Shown here: in pieces, positions 18,801 to 28,414 of the stretch
Layout: every line of letters begins with the position of its first letter
How positions within the stretch are numbered: position 1 is the stretch's first letter
Source of the DNA: Valencia hispanica
Lineage: Eukaryota; Chordata; Actinopteri; Cyprinodontiformes; Valenciidae
DNA length: 64,000 nucleotides
Assembly (NCBI GenBank): GCA_963556495.2
Contig: OY747716.1
Coordinates: 13,049,571-13,113,570, forward strand
Direction of reading: 5' to 3'
Notes under the pieces: model-generated
What the model saw: only the letters and a program-made list of their open reading frames with translations
The model's database searches: none
What the model was told of the DNA's origin: nothing
Made by a program: the position numbers and the translations under genes

Positions 18801-19509
18801 TCTTCCCTAGAGCTCTCTCTCCCTCACTTCTGATAAAAACAACTATTTTTCTGTTCAACAACTTCTCAAATTTGTGGATATCGCCTGATCTGACGGGGGT
18901 GTGTTCTGAAAGGCCTGCACGCTGTTGCAACTCTCTACCGAGCTGTATAGCCGCATCGGAGCCGAGGCTAGGGTCTGCAACACAGGCTAAGCTAATAGCA
19001 AAACACAGTTTATCATCTCGATCATTGTTCACAATGTATAGGTGGCGTCTCTTCTTGTGTATAAGCTCGCAATCGAGAGACATTTCAGCTTTTCGTCTAG
19101 CTCCCCCGCTAAGATCACGCACTGTTTGAATTACAAACTCCAAACGCTCTGTTGAGGCTATTTCAGCATTGGATTGCATCAGATCATCTAAAAACGTTTC
19201 GAACTGGTGCATGACGTTACTCCCCCCTTCATCGACAGAGAAAGTCACGCTGCGAGACACGCCGGGTCCATTAACCTCTATCTGCACAATATCGTTAGTG
19301 TTAACCAGCGGTGTCACCCGGTCTGATAAACCCCTGAGCATATTCATTATGTGATTATGAAATTCATACGGACACGGATGATCACCCTCAGGCCGGACAA
19401 AGTTGTGTCGGATCTCTATGTTATTGAATTCGTCACGTACATTGATCTGAAATTCTTCATCTTCCTGACTAGACGGTTGAGGACTATTTAGCTCCTGTGA
19501 GACATTCAT
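15814..19509 (-). CDS. PolB: Protein-primed family B DNA polymerase with N-terminal extension (1231 aa)
   Basis: Replicates the linear element. The 3'-5' exonuclease motifs are D409/E411 (FYDIE), N464 to D469 (HNARAFD) and Y589/D593 (YCKND). The polymerase motifs are D813 in DVCSLYP (A), K994/N998/G1002 in KLCLNSLWGK (B) and D1093/D1095 in YLDTDS (C). Upstream, residues 155-265 have a Cys169...His256 layout that resembles an OTU-like cysteine protease fold. Residues 273-395 hold at least four Cys/His clusters, probably zinc ribbons. Between exonuclease and polymerase, residues 690-760 (FLDGYLEVG, FEFHGCEHHGC) resemble a PD-(D/E)xK nuclease fold. The last two assignments are inference. The ATG at 19509 is first in frame; an acceptor-like TTTAAATAG lies ~22 bases upstream. 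All catalytic residues are present. Confidence 0.95.
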   Translation of the reverse strand: MNVSQELNSPQPSSQEDEEFQINVRDEFNNIEIRHNFVRPEGDHPCPYEFHNHIMNMLRGLSDRVTPLVNTNDIVQIEVNGPGVSRSVTFSVDEGGSNVMHQFETFLDDLMQSNAEIASTERLEFVIQTVRDLSGGARRKAEMSLDCELIHKKRRHLYIVNNDRDDKLCFAISLACVADPSLGSDAAIQLGRELQQRAGLSEHTPVRSGDIHKFEKLLNRKIVVFIRSEGERALGKIQTDFEDRSRTVFLLHFRDHYYGIKNLKGFIGARDICHYCFDPIGHKYNHVCKGSCAVCNDAACAQGVTNPILCRDCNRYCKNQTCYDRHKVPELKPRARVMVSHCDQVKKCPNCGLNYNQSLTTGKKHVCQGKKCRICGGKLDKDQPASDHKCYIQTCSVDTEISDKVIFYDIETFPGAQGEHVPFLICSKSTSGEEWSAYGSDCIREFIREIRRPGRRNYTCVAHNARAFDSYLVLNSMTEMGLNPDIIMQGCKILSITDPDYGLRFIDSLSFLAMKLSKMPEALGFPDHSKGYFPHRFSSSDNLSYVGSYPLPSFYGVERMNRAEQEEFYTWYAEVSKGVFDFKKEALFYCKNDVEILLQGCTRFRQEFFNDSQIDPFNRITIASACMKVFQGNHLKADTLAVPSPTDYSEQFKKFSTASVEWLEYVSHTWRVGIQHALRGGEKKIGSYFLDGYLEVGERKIGFEFHGCEHHGCSTCRYPTAESPLTGVPYGQLYAATMEREHVLRTVYGIELEVMWEHVWEEMKKSNADVKQFMMTYQAPAPLTPREALFGGRTCAVRLRYSAAPGEQVLYQDVCSLYPFVQKTKSFPVGHPIIIRENFDDPRNYYGFIKAVISPPRGLYFPILPFRTDHGKLVFTLCRTCALENNQTHSCTHTDTERALTGVWVSEEVKEALSHGYRIDQIVEVWHFEQHSDQIFAKYVNSFLKTKQEASGYPEGVESEEDKQKYIQDFMMNQGVELDPEKIKVNPAKRQVAKLCLNSLWGKFAQKNDQTQTSIIKHPDKFFEFLFSGKFVVTYFSFLNPKMVMIQWKYNKNCVTPPNKTTNVFVAAFTTAYARLELFRYLHQLQERVLYLDTDSVIYVVREGESSLPTGSYLGDLTNELPPGDTIQEFVAAGPKSYSYQTKHRGKVVMRAKGISRTIECCERVNFDTMTGLVDGYLGGERGEVLKAPQHSIKRDKNGFHLRNHSFTKTFRVVYDKRRLFPDGTTLPFGF

Positions 19510-19524
19510 AGTGACTGGTTGATG

Positions 19525-19550
19525 TTGCTATTTAAACACACGATCAGAAA
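19525..19550 (-). promoter_or_regulatory. Possible splice acceptor or TATA-like element before PolB
   Basis: Reading on the minus strand, a T-rich run (eight T) is followed by GTGTTTAAATAG and then ~22 bases to the PolB ATG. It can be read as a polypyrimidine tract with an AG acceptor, joining a leader from the right TIR, or as a TTTAAATA box. The sequence does not decide between them. Confidence 0.4.
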
Positions 19551-19572
19551 AAAAAGGACATGAAAAAACATT

Positions 19573-20160
19573 CAGAGTCAGACAATACACAAGTTGGAGA
19601 AAGCTCCAGACAGTCTCACTGTTAACTGAAGTAGCAAGGCTGGCGTTGGGCAGATCCGCTGAGGTCCAATTGCAAACAGCTCCGCGCTTCGATCACGATC
19701 TATGATAAAGCGCAGGTAAAAGTCAGGAATATAATAAAATAAATAAAAATACGGTAATACCCGTATCTAAACAGTCAACATAATTTTAAAAACAGTAAAC
19801 TCACCTCAGAGCGGAGTTTCGCTTTGTAACAACCCCAGTGCCTTTTTCCCGCTCCAGCCCGAAACCAGAGTCAGACAATACACAAGTTGGAGAAAGCTCC
19901 AGACAGTCTCACTGTTAATTGAAGTAGCGAGGCGGGCGTTGGGCAGATCCGCTGAGATCCAATTGAAAACAGCTCCGCGCTTCGATCACGATCTATGATA
20001 AAACGCAGGTAAAAGTCAGGAATATAATAAAATAAATAAAAATACGGTAATACCCGTATCTAAACAGTCAACATAATTTTAAAAAAAGTAAACTCACCTC
20101 AGAGTGGAGTTTCGCTTTGTAACAATCTCCACCGCCTTTTTCCCGCTCCAGCCCAAAACC
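19573..20160 (-). repeat. 293-bp tandem duplication upstream of PolB, each copy with a splice donor
   Basis: 19573-19865 and 19866-20160 are direct copies, nearly identical by eye. On the minus strand each copy contains CTGAG followed by GTGAGT, with the exon/intron break after 19805 and after 20098. There is no open frame. A third donor of the same type is at 20320. The segment lies between the right TIR promoter and the polymerase. Confidence 0.85.
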
Positions 20161-20314
20161 AGCTCAGAGCAGTAACTGCAGTTGAGCGATACTTCTAGCT
20201 GTAACAGAGTATGTATGCTACGGTGAATCTATCGATAAGCCAGCACCGAATCCATCTTGGTGCTATCAAACATCCGTAGACGACCGCACAATTGCGAGCT
20301 AAAAAAAACATTTA

Positions 20315-20325
20315 CTCACCTCGCT
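20315..20325 (-). promoter_or_regulatory. Splice donor (GCGAG/GTGAGT) after the right TIR leader
   Basis: Minus-strand GCGAG followed by GTGAGTA, with the break after base 20320, about 290 bases after the predicted start at ~20606. A strong match to the vertebrate 5' splice-site consensus. Confidence 0.5.
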
Positions 20326-20633
20326 CCAAACCGATAATACAGGTCGCCGATGTGAAGACTTCCTGTAGTCGATGTGAAGTTGATTTCCTCGCTGAACCCG
20401 TAACTCCAGCTCTTAGCAGGGGAAGCTCGGGAATCCCGCCTGGACTCAGCTCTGACGCGGTCTGACAATGACGCGGGCTTCTGGGATTCCCCTCGAATGA
20501 AGCCGGTGATACAGTCTTCGTGAAACCGCTGTTTTCTTTGTTCGTCGCAGCACCGCGCTCCGTGTCCTTAAGGTCGGATTGTTGAATGAGGTCCTTCCAG
20601 CATGCTGTAGAGATTAACCGTTTTCCGACAGCC

Positions 20634-20830
20634 TTTTATACAGGTAAATGCCGCCCGGTGAGCACCGCCCAAACCGGTTTACCCGACTTGCGGACGTAGG
20701 TGAAGACAGGGGCGTGATAAATACAGCGAATACAAAGCAGAGCAGGGGCGTGTCAAACGCTGATTGGTGGACTGTTTTTTATCAGTAACTTTAGTAGTTT
20801 GATAGATTTCTTATTTCCAGCTTAAAGCAC
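20634..20830 (-). promoter_or_regulatory. TIR promoter, right copy, directed toward PolB
   Basis: Inverted copy of the left TIR promoter: TATAAAA on the minus strand (20634-20640), GC-type boxes and ATTGG (CCAAT on the minus strand) near 20763-20767. It would start a leftward transcript near 20606, more than 1 kb before the PolB ATG, which fits a spliced leader. Confidence 0.65.
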
Positions 20831-21198
20831 CCAGGTTTAAAGTGATGTTTTTTAAAATCCTTATCTGTTTTTAAAGACTGTGTAATGGTGCATTTTTAAA
20901 ATCAACAAAAGGATGAGCATCTGCTTCAACATAGCTGTGGGTGAATAAATTCTCTTTTTAGTGCTCTTACAAGTTTAATTTATCATGGTTGAATTGTTAG
21001 AATCAGATGTAATGGTGTCTCTAGAGTGTTGGAGCTAATGTGGTTTTAAATTAAAGTCAGGAAGCTAAAAAGCACCTTTTAACTGTTTAAAATAAAATGG
21101 AATGCTCAAGGAGTCATGTTGAGACAGAGCCCAGACCGTATAATATTAAAGGGACTTGTTCGGACATGTTCTGATGACACTGAGGAGTTAGATTCAAA

Positions 21199-21645
21199 CC
21201 ATTGGGGGCGCTATATATACTATAGGCTGTAATTTAATTTTTGAGCCACTAGGGGGAGGTATTTTCACATTTGGGTGTAATGTTACTTTGATCCACTAGA
21301 GGGGGCCAATTATACAATAGGCTGTTATATTAATTTTGAACCACTAGAGGGAGGTATTTTCACATTTGGGTGTAATACTATTTATTGGGCCACTAGGGGG
21401 AGGTATTTTCATATTTGCATGTCATTTAATTTTAGAGCCACTAGGGGGAGGTATTTTTAGATTTGCATGTAATGTTACTTTGATCCACTAGAGGGGGCCA
21501 ATTATACAATAGCCTGTTATATTAATTTTGAACCACTAGAGGGAGGCATTTATAAGTTTTGGTGTAATAGTATTTATTGGGCCACTAGGGGGAGGTATTT
21601 TCATTTTTTGCATTTAGTTTAATTGTAGAACCACTAGAGGGAGCC
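21199..21645 (+). repeat. CCACTAGGGGGAG minisatellite of the right TIR
   Basis: Ten CTCF-like cores at 21199, 21246, 21293, 21341, 21390, 21438, 21485, 21533, 21582 and 21631, spaced ~48 bp. They read CCACTAGGGGGAG, CCACTAGAGGGGGCC or CCACTAGAGGGAG, with one CCATTGGGGGCGC at the inner end. Confidence 0.9.
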
Positions 21646-22066
21646 ATTTAGTGCCATATTTTGACAGGTGGGCGTGACCATCAGGGGGCGAACCCTATTT
21701 CGACAGGTGGGCGTGTCCTATTTTGACAGATGGGCGTGGTCACCAGGGGGCGTACCCTATTTTGACAGGTGGGCGTGTCCTATTTTGACAGGTAGGCGTG
21801 GCCACCAGGGGGCGTACCCCATTTTGACAGGTGGGTGTGTCCTATCTTGACAGGTGGGCGTGCCCACCAGGGGGCGTATCCCGTTTTGACAGGTGGGCGG
21901 GGCCATCAGGGGGCGGGGCTTATTGTGACAGGTGGGTGTGGCCCTCAGGGGGCGGAGCTTATTGTGACAGGGCGGAGCTTGACACGGCAGCCAGGGAGCC
22001 TGCAAAAGTGGGCGTAACCGGAAGGGGCGTACCCGGAAGTGGGCGTGGCCGGAAGTGGGCGTGGTC
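21646..22066 (+). repeat. CCACCAGGGGGCG minisatellite of the right TIR
   Basis: Units with CCACCAGGGGGCG or close variants at 21678, 21740, 21802, 21864, 21903 and 21942, separated by TTTTGACAGGTGGGCGTG words. The array ends outward in CCGGAAGTGGGCG repeats. Confidence 0.9.
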
Positions 22067-22105
22067 TCATTTGCATTTTGACAGCTAGTGGTCTATACTT
22101 TCTCT

Positions 22106-22111
22106 AAGGTG
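22106..22111 (+). repeat. Right 6-bp target site duplication (AAGGTG)
   Basis: Exact copy of 6049-6054 directly after the right terminus. Confidence 0.95.
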
Positions 22112-22130
22112 TGTTGGAGATGGCTGATTA

Positions 22131-22209
22131 ACAGGGATAGGATAGGATAGGATAGAATAGGATAGAATAGATGGATAGATGGATAGATAGAGAGATAGAT
22201 AGATAGATA
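22131..22209 (+). repeat. Compound GATAG / GATA microsatellite
   Basis: Runs of GGATAG, then GATAGAATAG, then GATA units, just outside the Polinton. Confidence 0.9.
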
Positions 22210-25129
22210 TGTTATTCCTACTGTTTAACCCAATTTTTGTACTTATGTATGATCAATTTGTAATTGTATTGCTTCATGTAACATACAATACACAAATGTT
22301 TTGTTCTCCTGACTTGTTCTTTTATCTAGCTCAGCACGGTCTACATCTTAATTCAGAAGGGGCATCTATCTCAACTCCCATAACGTGCACCATGCACTGA
22401 TGCTTAGATAAAACTGCAGCCATTGTGATTACAGAAGTGCACACCGTCACGCAATGCTTTGGAGTGGCTTGGCGGAGAACCTGGGCTCCAGCCTAACCCG
22501 GTTAGCCAGTTCTGAACACGCTGCTGGAGCAGGATGGGAAACAGCAACGCTTTTCTGTCTGGGCTCCAAAGTGAGATTGAAGCCAAAGGAATGGTGATGA
22601 AAGGTATGCCCTTTTGTTAGGGCTCCAGTTTTCTGTATTTTCAGCTTTTTTCAGCAGGTTCTCTGTAGAGCTCTTAGCTCAGCCAAAGTATATAACTGGT
22701 GTCATCCGATGTGCATTTTAGCACTGGTTTATGAAAAACCAGGAGCAGTGAATGGAGAGTTAAAAAGACTAATTATAGGAGAAATCTGCTGACAGAGAAA
22801 CAAGCCCAAGTTCACTAAACCTCATGTTTATTTGAGCTCTCTTGGTTACAAAAAGTGATCAAAAGAAAAACTGATTGTGAGTGTGATTAGTTGAGACTGC
22901 AGCTGGATGTCATATACCAGATTATTAATAAACAAGAAAAGTATTGTTTGATGATAAGATTTCATTTATGTTTAATGAGAAATGACCCAAGTACATAGAG
23001 TCTGACATCAGACTTAGGTTAGCGTCCCTTTGATCCGTCTGACTAATTATGGAAACATCCCTTCAGATGCATGTTGATCTGCATGTTTGTACACTCAGTG
23101 ACCACAGTCTGACAGACACCTGAGGAACCATTTTGCTTTCTTGAGCTTTAGCAGCAGCCAAACACCGTGTGCCCATCTGATTTCATGGCTACGGTTTCCT
23201 GTGTAGGAATAGAATGTTTTACAGTGTTTTCCGTACTGTATGCAATTTATTTTGTTGCATGTTTAACGAAGTCTTTTAGCTCTTCTTTGATGGCTCTTTG
23301 TAGCCATAATCTAACAGCTCCATGGTATTTAGGTTCAAGCTGATCATTTTGGTCTATAGTCTTTAGTGATTCGTATATCTAAAAATGTACCTTTATAGAA
23401 AGTTTGGTTGAAAGCAAATTTGGTTCCATCTCTCGTGACCCAAATGCAATGTAGCAAACTTAAGTCATGCTGCTATATTCTTTCTTTCAAGGCTTTCTTT
23501 TAGCAACCCTTTCAAACAAGCCAGACGTGTTAATTCATTTTGTCATTGCACTGTCATATATTTGAGCGCCTATTGTGCAAACTGAGGCTAGTTTATTTTT
23601 TATTTTATTTTTTGCAATGTCTCTCACCATTGTTTGGTCTAACCTTGGGGTAAATTTGATGTAACTTCCACTCCTGGGAAAACTATTGTAAAAAAAAGAA
23701 AAGTCCACTCTTCAGATTAATCTCTATCTCTTTGGATTAATGGAGTAAAAATTGTTTGGAAATGGCACTATAACTCTTCTGTGATTGTTGGATAGCAACA
23801 ATTGCTTCTGTGAGGTAATGTCTTTCCTGCCTGGCATTGGGTTCTCATACATCATTACGCTTCAGACCAGCATTATGAGTTCATCAGTTTGCCTGGCTGA
23901 TATGTTCCCTACTTGACTATTAAGTACCTTCACAATAATACTGGGTTTGTTAAGAAACCATTTTTTTTTTTTGTGTATTAACAAAAAAACAGTGGTAAAA
24001 CCAAAAACAATTCACAAAAGCATACATTTTTCACACACCATCTGTTCCTCATCTAATAACTGAGAATTTCCAAAGTCTTTTACAAATTCCAGTGCCAGTG
24101 TCTTGTTAGATGGCAGCTCATCAGATTGAGTGACACGTTCAGGGGTGCTTAAACACGCGGACACATGTACAGAATTTTCTTGCCCACACAGACACCTTGA
24201 TAATTCTCACCTCTATTACTGCTAACCTTCTTTTCCCTGCAGGACTGTTGGATGTGAGCCTTCATCTTCATCTAGTAAACATGCACTCTCACTGTCAGGT
24301 TGACATGCTTTCCAAAAATCCGTGCTGAGCCTGAGCAAATGTGCACAGGCCGACAGACGAACGCTCAGAGCAACCCACAGAAAGGACGACAAGTGTACAC
24401 ACATGTGACCCCCGCAGAGGAACTGAGATTAGCTTTTTGCTGCTGTTGTTATTCAGTTATCCCTCTCTGCCTGAGGCCAAACGACGGGCAGGGAGTAGGA
24501 TTCTGCTGCGTCCATACTTTGTCTGATTGGCGGCTTTGCTTATTCCTCCTGTACACAGGTGAACGTCTTTTTCCAGAGCCTGTCTCCTCTCCACATCCAC
24601 CCCCTTCGGTTTTCACACAACCTTCCAACACCAAGGCCTCTCTCTTGCTGCTAATCTGCCATCTTGAATATGTGTTATGATGGCTTTTTTTTTTTTTACA
24701 TGATCTTGACTCAAGAATTTTGCTGTTGCATCAGGATTGGGGTTCTGGCTCAAAACAAAGCTCAAAATAAAACAAACATTTATCAGTGTTAATCGGATGT
24801 CATTGGTCTAAACAAACAGATATGGTGTAATCTGTGTAATCTTTTAGACCAGTGAGAACATGCACACTCCATGCAGAACTGAAGCCAAGACCTTGTTGCA
24901 AGGCAACAGTGCTATCAACTGTGCCACTGGGCAGCCCATACGAAGAAAGTATTTCTGTATAAAGAGTCTGTTTCAGCTGCAGACATGAATTCTCATTTTA
25001 TACAATGCATTTTAGACCCAGAAATGCTAGCAAAGACAACGACATTTTCCGACACATTCTGGGAGAGGGCAGGAAACACTCTTTTTGTTTAACCCCATAG
25101 TGCTTTTGTATCCCTTTGGCAGTTGGCAT
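22210..25129. other. No gene seen (about 2.9 kb)
   Basis: Unique-looking non-coding sequence with short accidental open frames only (for example 24300-24680). No splice-flanked coding segment or RNA gene is recognised. Confidence 0.45.
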
Positions 25130-25705
25130 ACTTCTGATTCAAATCTGCCTTTTTTTGCAACACCCTTTCTATGTACACATACATATTAGACATAATTAGA
25201 AAGCTGAGGTTCTTGTGATTCCAATAATGTATGCCAATCAAGAATACAATCATAACTGTAGACACAGTAAACGCTTTTATCAAGCCACTCAGAAAGAAAG
25301 ATAATGTGCAACTCACCATTCAAAGCCACATATCATTGACAGAACAAAGCCATCTCGTCTTTTTGCGTCCACAAATGTCCAATTATTGTACACCAATAAA
25401 ATAGTTAAACCACAGCAAGTCTTATGTCCACAATCTAAAATAATCTGCTGCTCAAAACCTTGATTTTTCCCTTTCTTGTGTGTATTTCTCACAAAGTTTT
25501 CATCATAACTACCATTAGCATGCTCATATTTGCCTAAAAATAACAGTGCCCTTCTTCTTTTTGTGAGGTCTATTGGCAACTGGCAAACAACAAATTGGTC
25601 AATTTCTGCCACTGACTGGCATGTAGTGAGGACCATAATGTCACTCAAGGTTGAACCTGCCTCTCTGGGGCTGTAGCTGTTCTGGCATCATCCCTGCTTG
25701 CGCTA
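25130..25705 (+). repeat. Unclassified dispersed repeat, copy 1
   Basis: Matches 37255-37815 on the same strand over ~570 bp with many substitutions. Shared words include AGAAAGCT, GCCACATATCATTGACA, CAGTGCCCTTCTTCTTTT-type and CATC(A/G)TCCCTGCTT. It has no coding frame. It is likely an old non-autonomous element. Confidence 0.65.
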
Positions 25706-28410
25706 GATTTTTTCTTGTGTTTATTTAGCCAAGCTCTAATGTCCATTTTGGCATAGAACTGAATCAAAGTGACTTCTTTACTGCCTCCAAAAGCCCCAAT
25801 TAATAGCCTACAGCACCTTCTGTTGATTGTCTTGGGACAATATATTGCATGATTGCAACTTAATATACACGGGTGTTGTAAACTGTTTTGGCCCAGTACC
25901 TGAATGAGCGGGCCCTGTCCCCCAGCTCATTGGCGCCAGGCCTGCCAAAATATTTTATAAGAGCAGGAATGAACCTGTGGTTCAGTTAGACAAACTAAAA
26001 TGTCATCCACATAATGAATTACTAGGTCTCAGTGTTGCCAAATTGTCTTTTAAATTTTTTAAACTAAACCCAAAACAAAGTAAATGAACAAAAACATGCT
26101 TGTTGTCAATGTGTTGATTTAAAAAAATTAAATTATCTTTATCAGTTTTTGGTTTAGTTCAACAGCGAAGCACCAATCAGTTCTACACATCAGTTTGCCT
26201 GGGTACGAAATAGGTATAAAATTATAGAGAGCTACATCATATGAAGTCCTAAATTCAGGTCCTTACAGTGTAATGATGGTTCTTTGAGACACCTTTAAAG
26301 ATTACCAATGGACCAGGGATTACCAGGGTTTGATTGAAGAACTGTTTAATTAAGCTCAGGTTGAAAGTTAAAGACACAGAAAATACAGGAAGTTTAGTGC
26401 TAACACGTGCCCTGTGATGGAATGGCGACCTGTCCAAGGTGTACCCCGCCTGTCGCCCCGTGACTGCTGGAGAAAGGCCTCTGTTCCATTACCCTAATCT
26501 TTACCTCTATCCATGGATTCTCTGTCAGATTAAAGTACAGATTCACTCCAAAATTTCAATATGCCAGAATTAAACATCTTGGCCGAATTAAAAGATTACT
26601 TTAAGCCTAAAACTGCCAGCAGTGTAAATAATTATGAGCTTACATAGAAGGAAGGCATTTTGGAACTCGGATGAGAAGATAATGTCCTGGTCCATCAACA
26701 ACTCATAAATCGGTAGTTTAGCCAGTGAGCTGCTGACTTGCCAGGACCGGTGTCTCTGAACTGCGATCTTGCATGCATATGTGCACAAATCATGCATGTG
26801 CATGTAGTGAGTCATGAGCGCCCGTATTAATGCACACACACAGTAGGAGGCAGGCTCCTGGCGCTGGTATGCTACAATATGATTTTTTTTCCTCCTTTTT
26901 GCAGACCGCTTGCCAGGCCAAGCTTGGAAAGAGGTCACATTCTCCAAGGTGTGTCTAAACAGAGATGACATGTGGATGTGCTGGCATAAGACGCACTTCT
27001 CGGCTCCCTACCACTGCATCTATCACCTGTGCCAGAAAAGCAGCTGCACTTGTTTTATTTCCCGTCTTTCCCCCCCCCCCCTTCTTCTTGTCTGTTTCTT
27101 CTCTTTCCCTGTGAAACGCAGCACAGTGCCAGAGAAAATAGTCATTGTTTGTTTTTAATGGTTGTTCCATTCCTCAGGTTTATCCTGACTTAAAAATACC
27201 AATGAATTGGAGAGTAGGCTTGACAAGCAGAGTGATGCTTATGTTAATTTGGGCATGCTATTGCCTCTAACGCCTGAGGACTTCTCTGTCATTTTGCATT
27301 AAACTGTTTTTTTTTTCTCCACGTTGACATGTTTGCACAAACGTTTCCTTGTGAGTTGTTTCCTTCATTACACGTCGCCATAGTATTCACTGTGTCTGAT
27401 GTATCATCTGATATGTCTGAGCAAATATCTAATGAGACTCTGATGGACAACTATGAGGATGAATCAGGGATTCATGTCAAAAACAAGCAAAGAAAGAGGA
27501 TTGATCCGTATTGGATGGTTCTGATCCTGGAAACATTCCGGATTCCTTTGAACAGTTTGACACTTTTCTTTTAAAGAGGATGTCTCCAATTAGATCGCGC
27601 TGAGCACCACACACTGAAGATCCCCTCCAGGTATATTATAAACCATGTAAAAATACACCGCTTTCTTTCATATGCAGCTTGAAGGAAGTTAGTCCTGTCC
27701 TCCACACGCGTCATAAATAATGTCTTTTTAGCTTTTATTTGAGGAAAGCAGAATATTGTTACTTTTGTATTTTAGGGAAATCTCATATGTAAAAATGAAG
27801 AAACAACAGGCACAACACATGTGCAACTGAAGACTAAAATCACTGAAACAGAGTATTGTTTGATTTCAGGTATTTAATATGGTAAGCAACAGTTTATTTT
27901 TGCTTTCACTTACAGGAAAATGTAACTTTTGAAATGAGTAATTCATCCATAGCGATGTTTAAAGATTTAGGAAGTTCATTTTGAAAGTGACAGGATGTAA
28001 CTTGTTAATCTTTCTGAAAGAGCTGTTTGATTATAGAAAAAATATCTAATCACAGTTGTTTCGGTCATTAATAAATCACGAATATTTTTGCATTTTTGTA
28101 ATTACTTTGGAAAAACAATGTATTTATCACAATAGAGAACAGTGGAGTCGGAAATGTATCTTTTTATTGAAGCTTCTCTTCAAATAACTGAAACAATATT
28201 TATGCAAATGCAGGAAATTATATTAAAACAAATTAAAAATAATATTTAAGGAAGAAAAAACTGATAAATAACATGGGGCATAAAGGTATTTAGCAGCCAC
28301 CAATTGTGCAAGTTGTCTCACTTAAAAAGACTTAAACTGTGGGAGCCAGAATGTAAACAAAACAAAAATCCAGGAAAATCACATTGTATGATTTTTAAAT
28401 AATTTATTCA
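25706..28410. other. No gene seen; one short fish-repeat fragment
   Basis: A fragment at about 26405-26480 (ATGGCGACCTGTCCAAGG and CCCGCCTGTCGCCC) resembles a dispersed fish repeat that I recall. The rest is unique-looking. The open frames at 26588-26971 and 27329-27574 have no recognisable domain. Confidence 0.45.
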
Positions 28411-28414
28411 CATA

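Larger units (their letters stand above)
6055..22105. mobile_element. Complete Maverick/Polinton (adintovirus-like) element, 16,051 bp
   Basis: The element begins AGAGAAAGTATAGACC and ends with its exact reverse complement, is flanked by AAGGTG on both sides, and has terminal inverted repeats of ~1.7 kb. Inside are all the genes of the Polinton core: protein-primed polymerase B, retroviral-type integrase, adenain-type protease, packaging ATPase, and major and minor capsid proteins, plus five smaller genes. No recognised gene is broken by a stop or frameshift. The plus-strand genes (7790-13983) and minus-strand genes (19509-14121) converge. The 16-kb length fits the usual 15-20 kb. The same gene set also defines adintoviruses, so the element may be an integrated virus; the sequence alone cannot separate the two. 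Confidence 0.96.
20441..22105 (-). repeat. Right terminal inverted repeat, 1,665 bp
   Basis: Inverted copy of 6055-7757. Differences seen by eye are single substitutions (for example near 21690 and near 21877) and ~38 fewer bases in the outermost short repeats, plus a local difference near 22067-22074. The inner edge is at TGGACTCAGC. Confidence 0.95.

Noticed and set aside
18219..19129. Plus-strand open frames inside PolB
   Set aside because: Antisense shadows of the polymerase reading frame.
24300..24680. 126-codon plus-strand frame
   Set aside because: No domain, no splice context, low-complexity Leu/Cys runs; probably chance.
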